Source: Sphingomicrobium flavum
GTDB lineage: Bacteria > Pseudomonadota > Alphaproteobacteria > Sphingomonadales > Sphingomonadaceae
Assembly (NCBI RefSeq): GCF_024721605.1
Contig: NZ_CP102630.1
Location: 2,197,501-2,261,500 of the forward strand
Direction of reading: 5' to 3'
DNA: 64,000 nt
The first letter of the stretch is position 1; each line of letters starts with the position of its first letter. A program made the position numbers and the translations under genes. The notes beneath the pieces were generated by a model. That model searched no databases. It saw nothing but the letters and a program-made list of their open reading frames with translations, and had not been told where the DNA came from. This document shows, one piece after another, positions 14,810 to 23,235 of this stretch.

Positions 14810-16297
14810 ATGATCAAGCTCGACCCTACCGATATCCGCCTCGATACGATCCGTGCGATCTGGGAAGGCGCGCAGTGCAGCCTGGATGATGCCGCCAAGG
14901 CCCGTGTGGCCGAAAGCGCCGATACGGTGACCCGCATCGTGAAAAGCGGGGAGACCGTGTACGGCGTGAATACTGGCTTTGGCCTGCTCGCCTCCGAGCG
15001 CATTCCGGGCGAGCGGCTGGCGGAATTGCAGCGGAATCTCATCCTATCGCACAGCTGTGGCCTTGGCGATCCGCTGCCACGCCATGTGGTGCGGCTGATG
15101 ATCGTGTTGAAGCTGATGGGGCTCGGGCGGGGTCATTCGGGCGTGCGCCCTCTGGTAATCGATGCGCTGCAGACGCTGCTCGATCATGACGCGATGCCAG
15201 TCGTGCCCAGCCAGGGCAGCGTCGGCGCGTCGGGCGATCTGGCACCGCTCGCGCACATGACCGCGACACTGCTGGGCGAAGGCTGGATCGACCTTGAAGG
15301 CGAAAAAATGCGCGCTGGCGAGGCGCTGCGGAAGATCGGGCTGGCCCCCATCGTGCTGGGCCCCAAGGAAGGGCTGGCGCTGATCAATGGGACGCAGGCC
15401 AGCACCGCCATCGCGCTCGACGCATTGTTCGTGGGCGGGCGCGTCTTCGATGCTGCGGTCGCGGCGGGTGCGCTGTCGGTCGATGCGCTCAAGGGCAGTG
15501 CCAAGCCTTTCGACCCGCGCATTTCGCAGCTGCGCGGCCAGCCCGGGCAAATCCGCGTCGCGGCCGCCATCCGTGAATGGCTGGACGGATCGGAAATATT
15601 GAACAGCCACCATCGCTGCGGCAAGGTGCAGGACCCCTACAGCTTCCGCTGTCAGCCCCAGGTGATGGGCGCTGCGCTCGACCTGCTCGGCACGGCGGCG
15701 GCCACGCTGGAGATCGAAGCCGGCGCGGTGACCGACAATCCCATCGTCTTTGGCGAAGATGACAGCGCCATTTCGGGCGGCAATTTCCACGCCCAGCCGG
15801 TGGCCTTCGCGGCCGACATCATCTCCATGACTTTGTGCGAAGTGGGCAGCCTGTCCGAGCGGCGCACCAGCGTGCTGGTCGATCCCAAGATGAGCGGGCT
15901 GCCCGCTTTCCTGATCGAAGATGGCGGGGTGAATTCGGGCCTGATGATCCCGCAGGTGACCGCAGCGGCGCTGGTGAGCGAAAACAAATCGCTCGCCCAT
16001 CCGGCCAGCGTCGACAGCATCCCCACTTCGGCGGGGCAGGAAGACCATGTCTCGATGGCGCCGATTGCGGCGCGCAAGGCACGGGCGATCGCACAGAATG
16101 CCGCAGGCGTCATTGCGGTCGAATTGATCGCGGCGGCACAGGGCGTCGATTATCACGCCCCCTTGAAGACCAGCCCGAAACTGGCCGAGCTGCACGCCCG
16201 CATCCGCAAACGCAGCGCCTATCTGGAAAGTGACCGCTATTGGGCCGACGAAATGTCAGCCTTGCAGGAAGCGGTGGTCACCGGGGAAATGGCCTAG
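14810..16297 (+). CDS. hutH: histidine ammonia-lyase
   Basis: First enzyme of histidine degradation: removes ammonia from L-histidine to give trans-urocanate. The catalytic MIO group forms from the Ala140-Ser141-Gly142 triad inside GSVGASGDLAPLAHM. Other signatures are VYGVNTGFGLLAS near residue 45 and KVQDPYSFRCQPQVMG near 290. Length is 495 residues from the ATG at 14810, preceded by GCAGGGG; a longer open frame from 14747 adds an unrelated basic tail. It is separated from hutU by the inverted pilin and so probably has its own promoter in 14682-14809. Its last 4 bp overlap the convergent DUF2147 gene. Confidence 0.97.
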   Translation: MIKLDPTDIRLDTIRAIWEGAQCSLDDAAKARVAESADTVTRIVKSGETVYGVNTGFGLLASERIPGERLAELQRNLILSHSCGLGDPLPRHVVRLMIVLKLMGLGRGHSGVRPLVIDALQTLLDHDAMPVVPSQGSVGASGDLAPLAHMTATLLGEGWIDLEGEKMRAGEALRKIGLAPIVLGPKEGLALINGTQASTAIALDALFVGGRVFDAAVAAGALSVDALKGSAKPFDPRISQLRGQPGQIRVAAAIREWLDGSEILNSHHRCGKVQDPYSFRCQPQVMGAALDLLGTAAATLEIEAGAVTDNPIVFGEDDSAISGGNFHAQPVAFAADIISMTLCEVGSLSERRTSVLVDPKMSGLPAFLIEDGGVNSGLMIPQVTAAALVSENKSLAHPASVDSIPTSAGQEDHVSMAPIAARKARAIAQNAAGVIAVELIAAAQGVDYHAPLKTSPKLAELHARIRKRSAYLESDRYWADEMSALQEAVVTGEMA

Positions 16298-16695
16298 CGC
16301 GAGACGCGCTGCCACTCCTCGCTCTTGCACAAGATGCCGAGCGCGACGCAGCCTTTGACCTTGATCCGGTCGTTGGACAGCTGGTCGATCTGGCCCGACG
16401 CGTTCATGTCGCGATCGGCGACGAACACCTTCGCCTTGTAGCGGTTGGCCCTGCCGTCGGGGCGAATATCGGTGATGAGGCGCGAACCGATCAGCCTGGT
16501 CCCGCTGCCCTTCATGGCGCGTGCCTGTTGCTTCTTGGACGCGCTGACGACGGTTCCGCACAGCACGCTGCCGCACGGTGCGATATCGATGACGAGATTG
16601 CCTTCCTTCCAGCGACCCTCAAGCGGGTGCGGGGCCGCGGCCGATGCCGGCGCAGCCAAGAGGGAGAACGCGAACAGGGCGAACCATTTTTTCAT
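16294..16695 (-). CDS. secreted DUF2147-domain protein
   Basis: A 133-residue protein with a clear signal peptide (MKKWFALFAFSLLAAPASAA, cleavage about residue 20). The rest is a compact beta-rich domain: EGRWKEGNLVIDIAPCGSVLCGTVV, RPDGRANRYKAKVFVADRD and VKGCVALGILCKSEEW. This matches the DUF2147 family of periplasmic proteins of unknown function. Four cysteines may form two disulfides. It converges with hutH, overlapping it by 4 bp, and has no evident functional link to histidine degradation. Confidence 0.82.
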   Translation of the reverse strand: MKKWFALFAFSLLAAPASAAAPHPLEGRWKEGNLVIDIAPCGSVLCGTVVSASKKQQARAMKGSGTRLIGSRLITDIRPDGRANRYKAKVFVADRDMNASGQIDQLSNDRIKVKGCVALGILCKSEEWQRVSR

Positions 16696-16754
16696 GCTGC
16701 TCCTTTAGCAGGAAGGTTATGGCGCTCGCCTGAACAAAATGTGTCCGGAATTTG

Positions 16755-17519
16755 TCAGCGCTTGATCGGACACGCGCCTTCATGATGCTCCACGAAGCGA
16801 CGGATATGGTGGCAGACATGGCTCAGCGCGGGGCGGTAGATGACCATGCCCATATGATGGGTATCGAGCTCGACCGACAGATCGACCTCATGCTCCAGCC
16901 CGCGAGCGGCGCTCGGGGCGACAATGCCGTCGCGGCGTGACCAGAAGGCCAGCGTCGGGACGGGGGGCTTGCCCTCGCCGCGCCCGAAGGGCGGCTGGTT
17001 GACGTCATGCCCGGCCACGCGCTCGTAGAGCCAGCGCACATTGGTGTTGGTCTTGAGATCGCCCGAAAAGGGGGAGGCGAGGGTCACGACCGCGCGCACA
17101 TGGCGGTGGTGATGGCGCGATGCCGCCCGGGCGAACAGGCCGCCAAGGCTCCAGCCCAGAAGCAGCACGCCCCGTCCGTCGTTCAGGGCCTCCAGCCGCT
17201 CGCCGATGCGCACCAGCGTGTCGGGCTTGGCGCCCCGATTCATGCCGAGCCCCCAGCAATGCGCGCGCCAGCCTGCACGGGCTAAGGCGCGGCGCAGATC
17301 CATGGTCGACCGGTCGGTCGAGAGGAATCCTGGAATCACCATCGCCGGCGGCCCTGTCTCGGGACCGCGCGGCTGCAAATGGCCAAGCCGGGCGAACATG
17401 CGGGGGAATTGCCAGGCCAGCTCTCGCGTGCGGTGCCAGCCCGACGGGGCAAGATGGTCGGCGTCCACTTCCGGCAAGCCTGCCGGATTGAAGTCGGCGT
17501 CCTGCTTCACCCCTCTCAT
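16755..17519 (-). CDS. alpha/beta hydrolase (paralogue 1 of 2)
   Basis: A 254-residue alpha/beta-hydrolase fold protein. It has a GWSLGG nucleophile elbow (G-x-S-x-G) near residue 124, an MVIPGF oxyanion-hole segment, an acid-containing FWSRRDGIVAP loop and a C-terminal HHMGM segment with the likely catalytic His. No signal peptide is evident. It is closely similar to the next gene upstream: both share GWSLGG, VRAVVTLASPFSGD and SRRDGIVAP-type blocks, so they arose by tandem duplication. The substrate is unknown; the fold suggests an ester or lipid hydrolase. Confidence 0.8.
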   Translation of the reverse strand: MRGVKQDADFNPAGLPEVDADHLAPSGWHRTRELAWQFPRMFARLGHLQPRGPETGPPAMVIPGFLSTDRSTMDLRRALARAGWRAHCWGLGMNRGAKPDTLVRIGERLEALNDGRGVLLLGWSLGGLFARAASRHHHRHVRAVVTLASPFSGDLKTNTNVRWLYERVAGHDVNQPPFGRGEGKPPVPTLAFWSRRDGIVAPSAARGLEHEVDLSVELDTHHMGMVIYRPALSHVCHHIRRFVEHHEGACPIKR

Positions 17520-17564
17520 ATGGGGTCGATCTGCCTGAGAAACAAGTTTTGCGGCGGAAATGCG

Positions 17565-18266
17565 TTACTTTCGCAGGAAATTGTCGATTTCACGCACCAC
17601 CAGACGCACCGCCTTTTTCGAGACGCCAAAGCCCATATGGGAACAATCCAGTTCGCAATGCTCGTCGCATTCCTCGGGCAGGCCGCGCGCGGCGCGCGGG
17701 GCGACGATGCCATCGCGCCGCGACCACAAGGCCAGATGAGGGACTGGCGGCTTCTCGGCGATGCGCGGGATGGGGGGATTGTCGACCGGGTGGCCGGCGA
17801 CCCATTCGTAGAGCCGCCAGACATTGTTTGCGCGCGGATCGCCCGAAAAGGGGCTGCCCAGCGTCACCACCGCGCGAACCCTGTCGGGCCGATGGCGGGC
17901 ATATTCACGGGCAAAGACCCCGCCAAGGCTCCAGCCGACCAGCAGCAGGGGCTCGTCGGGGCAGGCCTTGCAGACCTGGCCATCGATGAGATCGATGATG
18001 TCCTCGGTCGCGCCCTTGTTGAGGCCAAGGCCCCAGGGGTGCACGCGCCAGCCTGCTTCCGCCATGGCGCGGCGCAATTGCATGGTGGTGCGATCGGTGG
18101 CGACAAAGCCCGGGATGACCATGGCAGGCGCGCCATCTTCCGGCCCGCGCGGGCCGAGATGGCCAAAGCTGCGATGGATGCGCGCAAAGACGCTGGCCGC
18201 CTCATAGACCCGTTTCCAGCCGGGCGGCGGTGCGTCATCGGGATCGGGCGCGCTAGAGGTATTCAT
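17565..18266 (-). CDS. alpha/beta hydrolase (paralogue 2 of 2)
   Basis: A 233-residue alpha/beta-hydrolase paralogous to the gene at 16755-17519. It has the same MVIPGF, GWSLGG, VRAVVTLGSPFSGDP and SRRDGIVAPRAARG blocks and a C-terminal CSHMGFG segment with the probable catalytic His. It is slightly more acidic and has a distinct proline-rich N-terminus. Its start lies inside the 3' end of serS (14-bp overlap), so it is translationally coupled to serS and likely transcribed with it. The substrate is unknown. Confidence 0.82.
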   Translation of the reverse strand: MNTSSAPDPDDAPPPGWKRVYEAASVFARIHRSFGHLGPRGPEDGAPAMVIPGFVATDRTTMQLRRAMAEAGWRVHPWGLGLNKGATEDIIDLIDGQVCKACPDEPLLLVGWSLGGVFAREYARHRPDRVRAVVTLGSPFSGDPRANNVWRLYEWVAGHPVDNPPIPRIAEKPPVPHLALWSRRDGIVAPRAARGLPEECDEHCELDCSHMGFGVSKKAVRLVVREIDNFLRK

Positions 18267-19515
18267 CTCCGCCCATCAAGGTAGCGATGGCGGCAGGCAA
18301 TTTCACCCTGCCATCGGCCGTCTGGTGATTTTCCAGCAGCGGCACCAGGATCCGCGGGCTCGCCAGCGCGGTATTGTTAAGCGTGTGCGCGTGGCGGACC
18401 TTTCCGTCACCGTCGCGATAGCGAAGGTTGGCGCGGCGCGCCTGCCAGTCGTGCAGCGTCGAACAGCTATGCGTCTCGCGATATTTTTTAAGGCTGGGCA
18501 CCCAGCTTTCGATATCGTTCATGCGATATTTGCCGAGGCCCATGTCGCCGGTCGAGGTTTCGATCACCTGGTAGGGGATTTCCATCGCTTTCAGCAGTCC
18601 TTCGGCGGCGGCCAGCAATTTGGCGTGCCAGTCGGCGCTGACCGCATCATCGGCCTCGCAAATCACATATTGCTCGACCTTGACGAATTGGTGGACGCGC
18701 AGCAGCCCTCGCACGTCGCGTCCCGCGCTGCCCGCCTCGCGGCGGAAGCAGGGCGAATAGCCGGCATAGAGGATGGGCAGCTGGTCATTCTCGAGGATCT
18801 CGCCCGAATGCAGCCCGGTCAGCGCCACTTCGGCGGTGCCGGCAAGGAACATCTCGTCCTTTTCCAGCTCATAGGTTTCCTCGCGATGGCCGGGAAACTG
18901 GCCCTGGCGGATGAAGGCATCTTCGCGCGCGATGGCCGGCACGGTGATGGGGTCGAACCCGTTGCCCATGATCTGTTCGAGCGCCCAGGCCATCAGCTTT
19001 TGCTCAAGAATGGCGAGGCGACCCTTGAGGCAATAGGTGCGGCTGCCGGACACCTGGGTGATGCGCGACAGGTCGGCCCAGCCATTCATCTCGAGCAGTT
19101 CGACATGGTCGCGTGGCTCAAAATCGAATTGCGGCACCTCGCCTTCGGTACGGATGACGACATTGCTATTCTCGTCGGGCCCGACCGGTGCGCCCTCATA
19201 GGGAATATTGGGCAATTTGAGCTGCATTGCCTTCAGTTCGGCCTGCTGGTCTGCAACGGCGGCTTCCAGTTCACCCGCCTGCTTGCCGGCGTCCTTGGCG
19301 CGGCGGCCAAGCTCGGCCTTCTCCTCGGGCGCGGCATCCTTGAAGCTGGCGGAAATACGGTTGCGCTCGGCGCGCAGCTCATCGACCTTGGTCTTGGTCG
19401 CGCGCACCTCTTCCTCGAGGCTGAGGAAATGGTCGAGATCGAGGTCGACATTCTTGTCGGAAATGGCCTTCTTCACCGTGTCCGGCTGGGCCTTGATGAA
19501 ATCCATGGACAGCAT
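18253..19515 (-). CDS. serS: serine--tRNA ligase
   Basis: Class II aminoacyl-tRNA synthetase that charges tRNA-Ser (and tRNA-Sec where present). The 420-residue protein has the N-terminal long coiled-coil arm (about residues 30-105) that grips the tRNA variable arm, followed by the catalytic domain. Motif 2 is PCFRREAGSAGRDVRGLLRV, and motif 3 is close to NTALASPRILVPLLENHQ. A 12-codon upstream extension is open, but MLSMDFIKAQPD at 19515 matches family starts. It overlaps the downstream hydrolase gene by 14 bp. Confidence 0.96.
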   Translation of the reverse strand: MLSMDFIKAQPDTVKKAISDKNVDLDLDHFLSLEEEVRATKTKVDELRAERNRISASFKDAAPEEKAELGRRAKDAGKQAGELEAAVADQQAELKAMQLKLPNIPYEGAPVGPDENSNVVIRTEGEVPQFDFEPRDHVELLEMNGWADLSRITQVSGSRTYCLKGRLAILEQKLMAWALEQIMGNGFDPITVPAIAREDAFIRQGQFPGHREETYELEKDEMFLAGTAEVALTGLHSGEILENDQLPILYAGYSPCFRREAGSAGRDVRGLLRVHQFVKVEQYVICEADDAVSADWHAKLLAAAEGLLKAMEIPYQVIETSTGDMGLGKYRMNDIESWVPSLKKYRETHSCSTLHDWQARRANLRYRDGDGKVRHAHTLNNTALASPRILVPLLENHQTADGRVKLPAAIATLMGGDEYL

Positions 19516-19595
19516 GGGATGCGCGTTGCCGCATTCATCGGTTGCTTGCAAGGCTTTGGCTCGCCTATCGACAGGATCAACAACAGGGGAATTTC

Positions 19596-20567
19596 ATGCC
19601 TTCAGGATTGATCGCACTGCTTGACGACGTCGCCGTCATCGCGCGCACCGCCGCGGCCTCCATCGATGATGTTGCCGCCGCTGCGGGTCGTGCTGGCTCC
19701 AAAACGGCGGGTGTCATCATTGACGATGCCGCCGTGACGCCGCGCTATGTGACCGGGCTCGATCCCAGCCGCGAGCTGCCGATCATCTGGAAGATCACCA
19801 AGGGCAGCCTGAAGAACAAGCTCATCTTCCTCCTGCCGGCAGCCTTGCTGCTGTCGCAATTCGCGCCCTGGCTGATCTATCCCATCTTGATGCTGGGCGG
19901 CTCCTACCTGGCGTTCGAGGCGGTGGAGAAGATTCTCGAAGCGATCACCGGTGACCATCATGGCGAGAAAACGCTGATGGCCGCAGAAACACCCGAAGAG
20001 CTGGAGCAGCGGCAGGTATCGGGTGCGGTCCGCACCGATTTCATTCTGTCGGCCGAGATCATGGCCATCACGCTAAATGAATTGACCGCGCAGGGTCTGG
20101 TCGAGGGCATCTGGGCGCAGGCCGGTGCGCTCGCCATTGTCGCGATCGTGGTGACGGTGGTGGTCTATGGCGCGGTCGGGCTGATCGTGAAGCTCGACGA
20201 TATCGGGCTGCACCTCGCGCAGGGCGAAGGCGCCAAAGCCAGTTTCGGTCGTGGCATGATCGCCTTTGTGCCGACGCTCCTCAAGGCGCTCAGCTTCATC
20301 GGCACCGCGGCGATGCTGTGGGTCGGCGGCTCGATCATCCTCCATGGCTTCCATGAGCTGCACTTCCTCGAATTCATTTATGACTGGGTCCACGATGCCT
20401 CGGTCGCCGCAGCCAATGGCAATGGCGTGATTGAATGGATCGTCAGCACGCTGGGCGCGGCAGTGGTCGGCTTCGTGTGGGGCTTCATCATCGTCCAGGT
20501 CGTCACCCGCATCTTCGGCCACCACCCGCTTCATGGCGGTGGCGAGCCGGTCAAGGACGCGCATTGA
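19596..20567 (+). CDS. DUF808-family inner-membrane protein (YedI-like)
   Basis: A 323-residue membrane protein starting MPSGLIALLDDVAVIARTAA, the typical DUF808/YedI opening. It has Ala-rich soluble helices, LDPSRELPIIWKITKGSLKNK and about six hydrophobic segments, ending FVWGFIIVQVVTRIFGHHP. It has an AGGGGAA ribosome site 7 bases upstream. The function is unknown; the family is widespread in Proteobacteria. It is coupled to crcB through a TTGA overlap. Confidence 0.88.
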   Translation: MPSGLIALLDDVAVIARTAAASIDDVAAAAGRAGSKTAGVIIDDAAVTPRYVTGLDPSRELPIIWKITKGSLKNKLIFLLPAALLLSQFAPWLIYPILMLGGSYLAFEAVEKILEAITGDHHGEKTLMAAETPEELEQRQVSGAVRTDFILSAEIMAITLNELTAQGLVEGIWAQAGALAIVAIVVTVVVYGAVGLIVKLDDIGLHLAQGEGAKASFGRGMIAFVPTLLKALSFIGTAAMLWVGGSIILHGFHELHFLEFIYDWVHDASVAAANGNGVIEWIVSTLGAAVVGFVWGFIIVQVVTRIFGHHPLHGGGEPVKDAH

Positions 20568-20920
20568 GCGCGATTGCCGTTTTCCTGGGCGGCGGGCTGG
20601 GCGCACTGCTGCGCTGGCTGATTGGCAGATGGTCGGTAGCCCAGTTTGGCGAGGCCTTTCCGATCGGGACGCTGTCAGTGAACATCGCCGGCAGCCTAGC
20701 CATCGGAATGGCGATCGGCGCGCTCGAAGGCGTGGGACAGCCCGCCAAGCTCTTCTTCGTTACCGGCCTGCTCGGCGGCTTCACTACCTTTTCGGCTTTC
20801 AGCCTCGATGCGCTGACATTGTGGCAACGCGGCCAGCCGGGCATGGCGGCGCTTTATGTCGGGCTGACGCTGCTCGGATCGCTGGGCGCATGCGCTGCGG
20901 GGTTTGCGCTGACGCGCTAA
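20564..20920 (+). CDS. crcB: fluoride efflux channel (Fluc/CrcB)
   Basis: Small inner-membrane channel that exports fluoride as a dual-topology dimer. The protein is 118 residues with four transmembrane helices. Family motifs are present: FLGGGLGALLRWLIG at the N-terminus, GTLSVNIAGSLAIG in the second helix, and GLLGGFTTFSAFSLDAL with the phenylalanine-box and sodium-site region. The best start is a TTG at 20564 that overlaps the DUF808 stop (TTGA); no ATG exists nearby in frame. No fluoride riboswitch is visible, as the gene is embedded in an operon. Confidence 0.92.
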   Translation: MSAIAVFLGGGLGALLRWLIGRWSVAQFGEAFPIGTLSVNIAGSLAIGMAIGALEGVGQPAKLFFVTGLLGGFTTFSAFSLDALTLWQRGQPGMAALYVGLTLLGSLGACAAGFALTR

Positions 20921-21489
20921 TCCTCGGTTGCGCGCAAGCCCGCCAAGGCTCGAAGATCCCACCTTAGCTGGAGCGGTCCCTCGGCATCGAAGGCGCCAAT
21001 ATGGATGTGTGGCGCGCGTCCATATCCGTTATTGCCTACGGTGCCGATCTGCTGGCCTGCCTTGACGACATCGTCTGTCGCTACATTGACCGTGCCCAGA
21101 TGCGCGACGACGATCTTCACGCCGTCACTACGTTCGATCAACACCATGGTGGCGGGCGGGCTTCCCAGCGTGCCCGGCTTATTGGTTGCCGGATTGTTGC
21201 GCACGCCCAAGACTTTGCCATCGGCAGGGGCAAGGACCGGCCGCTGCCAGCCATACCAATCTTCATTGGCGAGTCCGTCGCTGCGATAGGGCGATGCAAA
21301 TCCGCGCTCTTCGATCCCGCCCACGATCATGCAATCCTGCCCCAATGCATCGCTGGGATAGGGCAGCTGGCCGACCCAATGTTCGCTGCACATATAATCG
21401 TCTGCAAACACCGGATGCATGACGACTTGCCGGATCGGTTGGTCGGGGTCGGCCAGCGCCAGCGAAAAGGATAGGAAGAAGGTCAACAT
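20917..21489 (-). CDS. M23-type (LytM) peptidase domain protein, degenerate zinc site
   Basis: A 190-residue exported protein with a short signal peptide (MLTFFLSFSLALA). The C-terminal half is a LytM/M23 fold: RPVLAPADGKVLGV, VVAHLGTVNVATDDVVKAGQ, and the GNNGYGRAPHIHIG block containing HxH. The first zinc-binding histidine of the canonical HxGxD-type segment is not recognisable here; the region reads SDGLANEDWYGW, keeping only the aspartate. It may therefore be a non-catalytic peptidoglycan-binding relative or use an altered site. It converges with crcB, overlapping by 4 bp. Confidence 0.78.
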   Translation of the reverse strand: MLTFFLSFSLALADPDQPIRQVVMHPVFADDYMCSEHWVGQLPYPSDALGQDCMIVGGIEERGFASPYRSDGLANEDWYGWQRPVLAPADGKVLGVRNNPATNKPGTLGSPPATMVLIERSDGVKIVVAHLGTVNVATDDVVKAGQQIGTVGNNGYGRAPHIHIGAFDAEGPLQLRWDLRALAGLRATED

Positions 21490-21565
21490 CGCACGCTCCG
21501 TGGCAATCTTGTCGGACGTTCCTCGATAGCGCTGAATGGATCGCTAATCCAGTTTCATACCGTCG

Positions 21566-22672
21566 TCAGATGGCGAACACGTCGCCCAGGATCGTGCCGG
21601 CCTTGGTGTCAATCCGCTCGGGCGCGGGGCTATCGTAGAGGATCAGCAGGCGTTTCTCCTCCTCGCCGGGCAGCCAGGCAATACCTTCGGGATGGTCGTG
21701 ATCGACCTTGACCGGGATATCGAACAGTCGCTCGGGCTTGTGAACCTTGAGCTTGCGGTCATGTTCGGGCGGATTGCTGCCCCAGCCTTCCCAGCGATAC
21801 AGTACGCAGCGCCCGTCCAGGTCGCCGGTCGGGCCGGCCAGGATGTAGAGGTCATCGCCGCCCACCAACAGGTCGCGCACGCCCAGCCCGCCCAATTCCA
21901 TCAGGCGGATACGCAGCGGCTTTTCAAGATGCAGCCGGCCGGATGATTTCGCCTTGAATAGGGGTTCGACCAGCACGGCATAGGTCTGGATCACCGGTCC
22001 GCGCAGCCCGAGCGCGACCCGTTCTCCCTTCGCGGCGAGGCCCTCGATATCGAGCCCGCCTTCCTTGGCCGCCATCTCGCAGGAGGGGCCGAGCAGCGGG
22101 TTGGCGCACAGGAGGCGGCGCAGCTTGCTGCCCTGCTCGCCCTTCTGCCTGACCAGTCCGGCGGTGCGATCGTCATCGTTGCGCACCGGCTTCATCAGTC
22201 CGTCCAGATCTTCCCTCAAGGGAATGCGCGCCAGCACGCAGCGCGGGCGCGTATCCTTGAGGTCGGAGACCTTTTTGATATCGATATGACCGTCATCGTC
22301 GGCATCGTCCTCGGGGTCCGGACGGGTGCGGCTGTGGCTGCCGGTGATCCACAGCCAGCCATCGTCGATCGCCAGTCCCTCGATATCCATTTCCTCGCCG
22401 CCACGCACCAGGTCGAGATAGTCGCGCAGTTCGAAGCGGCGATGATCGCTGGCCTGTCCGTCATCGTCGATGGTGAGCCGCTCGACCGCATGCGCTTCAT
22501 CGCCCGCGACGAATAGCGCATTGCCGACGATGGCAGCGGCCGACAGGTCGGCGATGGGATGGTCGCCATCCTCGGTATCGCCCTTGAAGCAGAGACGGAG
22601 ATGACCCTCGGGTTCGGCGGGGGCGGGCGGGTCGTCGGTCTGGGTAAATTGCTGGCGCTCGATCAGTTTCAT
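21566..22672 (-). CDS. DUF3616-domain protein
   Basis: A 368-residue acidic protein with no signal peptide. Repeated blades such as AAAIVGNALFVAGDEAHAVE and DIEGLAIDDGWLWITGSHS suggest a beta-propeller. Further blades are GGLDIEGLAAKGERVALGLR and DHDHPEGIAWLPGEEEKRLL. This matches DUF3616, a family of unknown role. An aspartate-rich loop (about residues 120-130, PDPEDDADDDGHID) could bind calcium. It is followed by a flavin reductase on the same strand after 34 bp, possibly in one operon. Confidence 0.8.
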   Translation of the reverse strand: MKLIERQQFTQTDDPPAPAEPEGHLRLCFKGDTEDGDHPIADLSAAAIVGNALFVAGDEAHAVERLTIDDDGQASDHRRFELRDYLDLVRGGEEMDIEGLAIDDGWLWITGSHSRTRPDPEDDADDDGHIDIKKVSDLKDTRPRCVLARIPLREDLDGLMKPVRNDDDRTAGLVRQKGEQGSKLRRLLCANPLLGPSCEMAAKEGGLDIEGLAAKGERVALGLRGPVIQTYAVLVEPLFKAKSSGRLHLEKPLRIRLMELGGLGVRDLLVGGDDLYILAGPTGDLDGRCVLYRWEGWGSNPPEHDRKLKVHKPERLFDIPVKVDHDHPEGIAWLPGEEEKRLLILYDSPAPERIDTKAGTILGDVFAI

Positions 22673-22706
22673 ACGCCAACAACCGACCTTCCCGCCCGGC
22701 TGTTCC

Positions 22707-23213
22707 CTAGTCGAAATGCAGGCGGCGATAGCGGCCGCGGAAATAGAGCAAGGGGTCGAGATGTTCCTCGAAAGTTGCTTTCTTCACTTCGCCAACCAGG
22801 ATCCAGTGATCCCCGCCCTCATGCACCGCATGGCGCGCACATTCGAAGACGCTTAGCGAATCCATCAGCACCGGTGCGCCCATCTCGCCCACTTCCCAGT
22901 CGGTCTGGCCGAAGCGATCTTCGACCCGGGTGGAAAAGGTGATGGAAGCGGGGCGCTGCTCGGTCTGCAGCACGTTGACCGCGAAATGTTCGGCCCCCGC
23001 CAGCGGTGCGGTGGAAGCTGCAAGCTTGTGGATGCAGACCAGGAGGAGCGGCGGATCGAGGCTGACCGAGGTAAAGCTGTTGGCGGTCAGCCCATAAGGC
23101 GTACCCGCTTCATCGAAGCAGGTGACGATCGTCACGCCCGTGGCGAAGCAGCCCAGCGCATCGCGCAGGGTGCGAGGATCGGACCCGCTTCGATATTCGC
23201 TTCGCTTGGCCAT
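22707..23213 (-). CDS. flavin reductase family protein (DIM6/NTAB)
   Basis: A roughly 168-residue protein of the flavin reductase-like split-barrel fold: LRDALGCFATGVTIVTCFDE at the N-terminus, then YGLTANSFTSVSLDPPLLLV and FAVNVLQ. The terminal GGDHWILVGEVKKATF block contains the typical GDH. Such enzymes use NAD(P)H to reduce FMN or FAD, often for a partner two-component monooxygenase, but no such partner lies next to it. Start at 23213 (MAKRSEYRS); a start four codons further upstream is possible. It follows phhA after 22 bp on the same strand, so cotranscription is likely. Confidence 0.86.
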   Translation of the reverse strand: MAKRSEYRSGSDPRTLRDALGCFATGVTIVTCFDEAGTPYGLTANSFTSVSLDPPLLLVCIHKLAASTAPLAGAEHFAVNVLQTEQRPASITFSTRVEDRFGQTDWEVGEMGAPVLMDSLSVFECARHAVHEGGDHWILVGEVKKATFEEHLDPLLYFRGRYRRLHFD

Positions 23214-23235
23214 GGCTGGGGCCATAGCGAGGCGA

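Noticed and set aside
20480-20563. A fluoride riboswitch upstream of crcB
   Set aside because: crcB starts inside the stop of the DUF808 gene, leaving no leader, and I saw no riboswitch-like fold upstream of DUF808 either.
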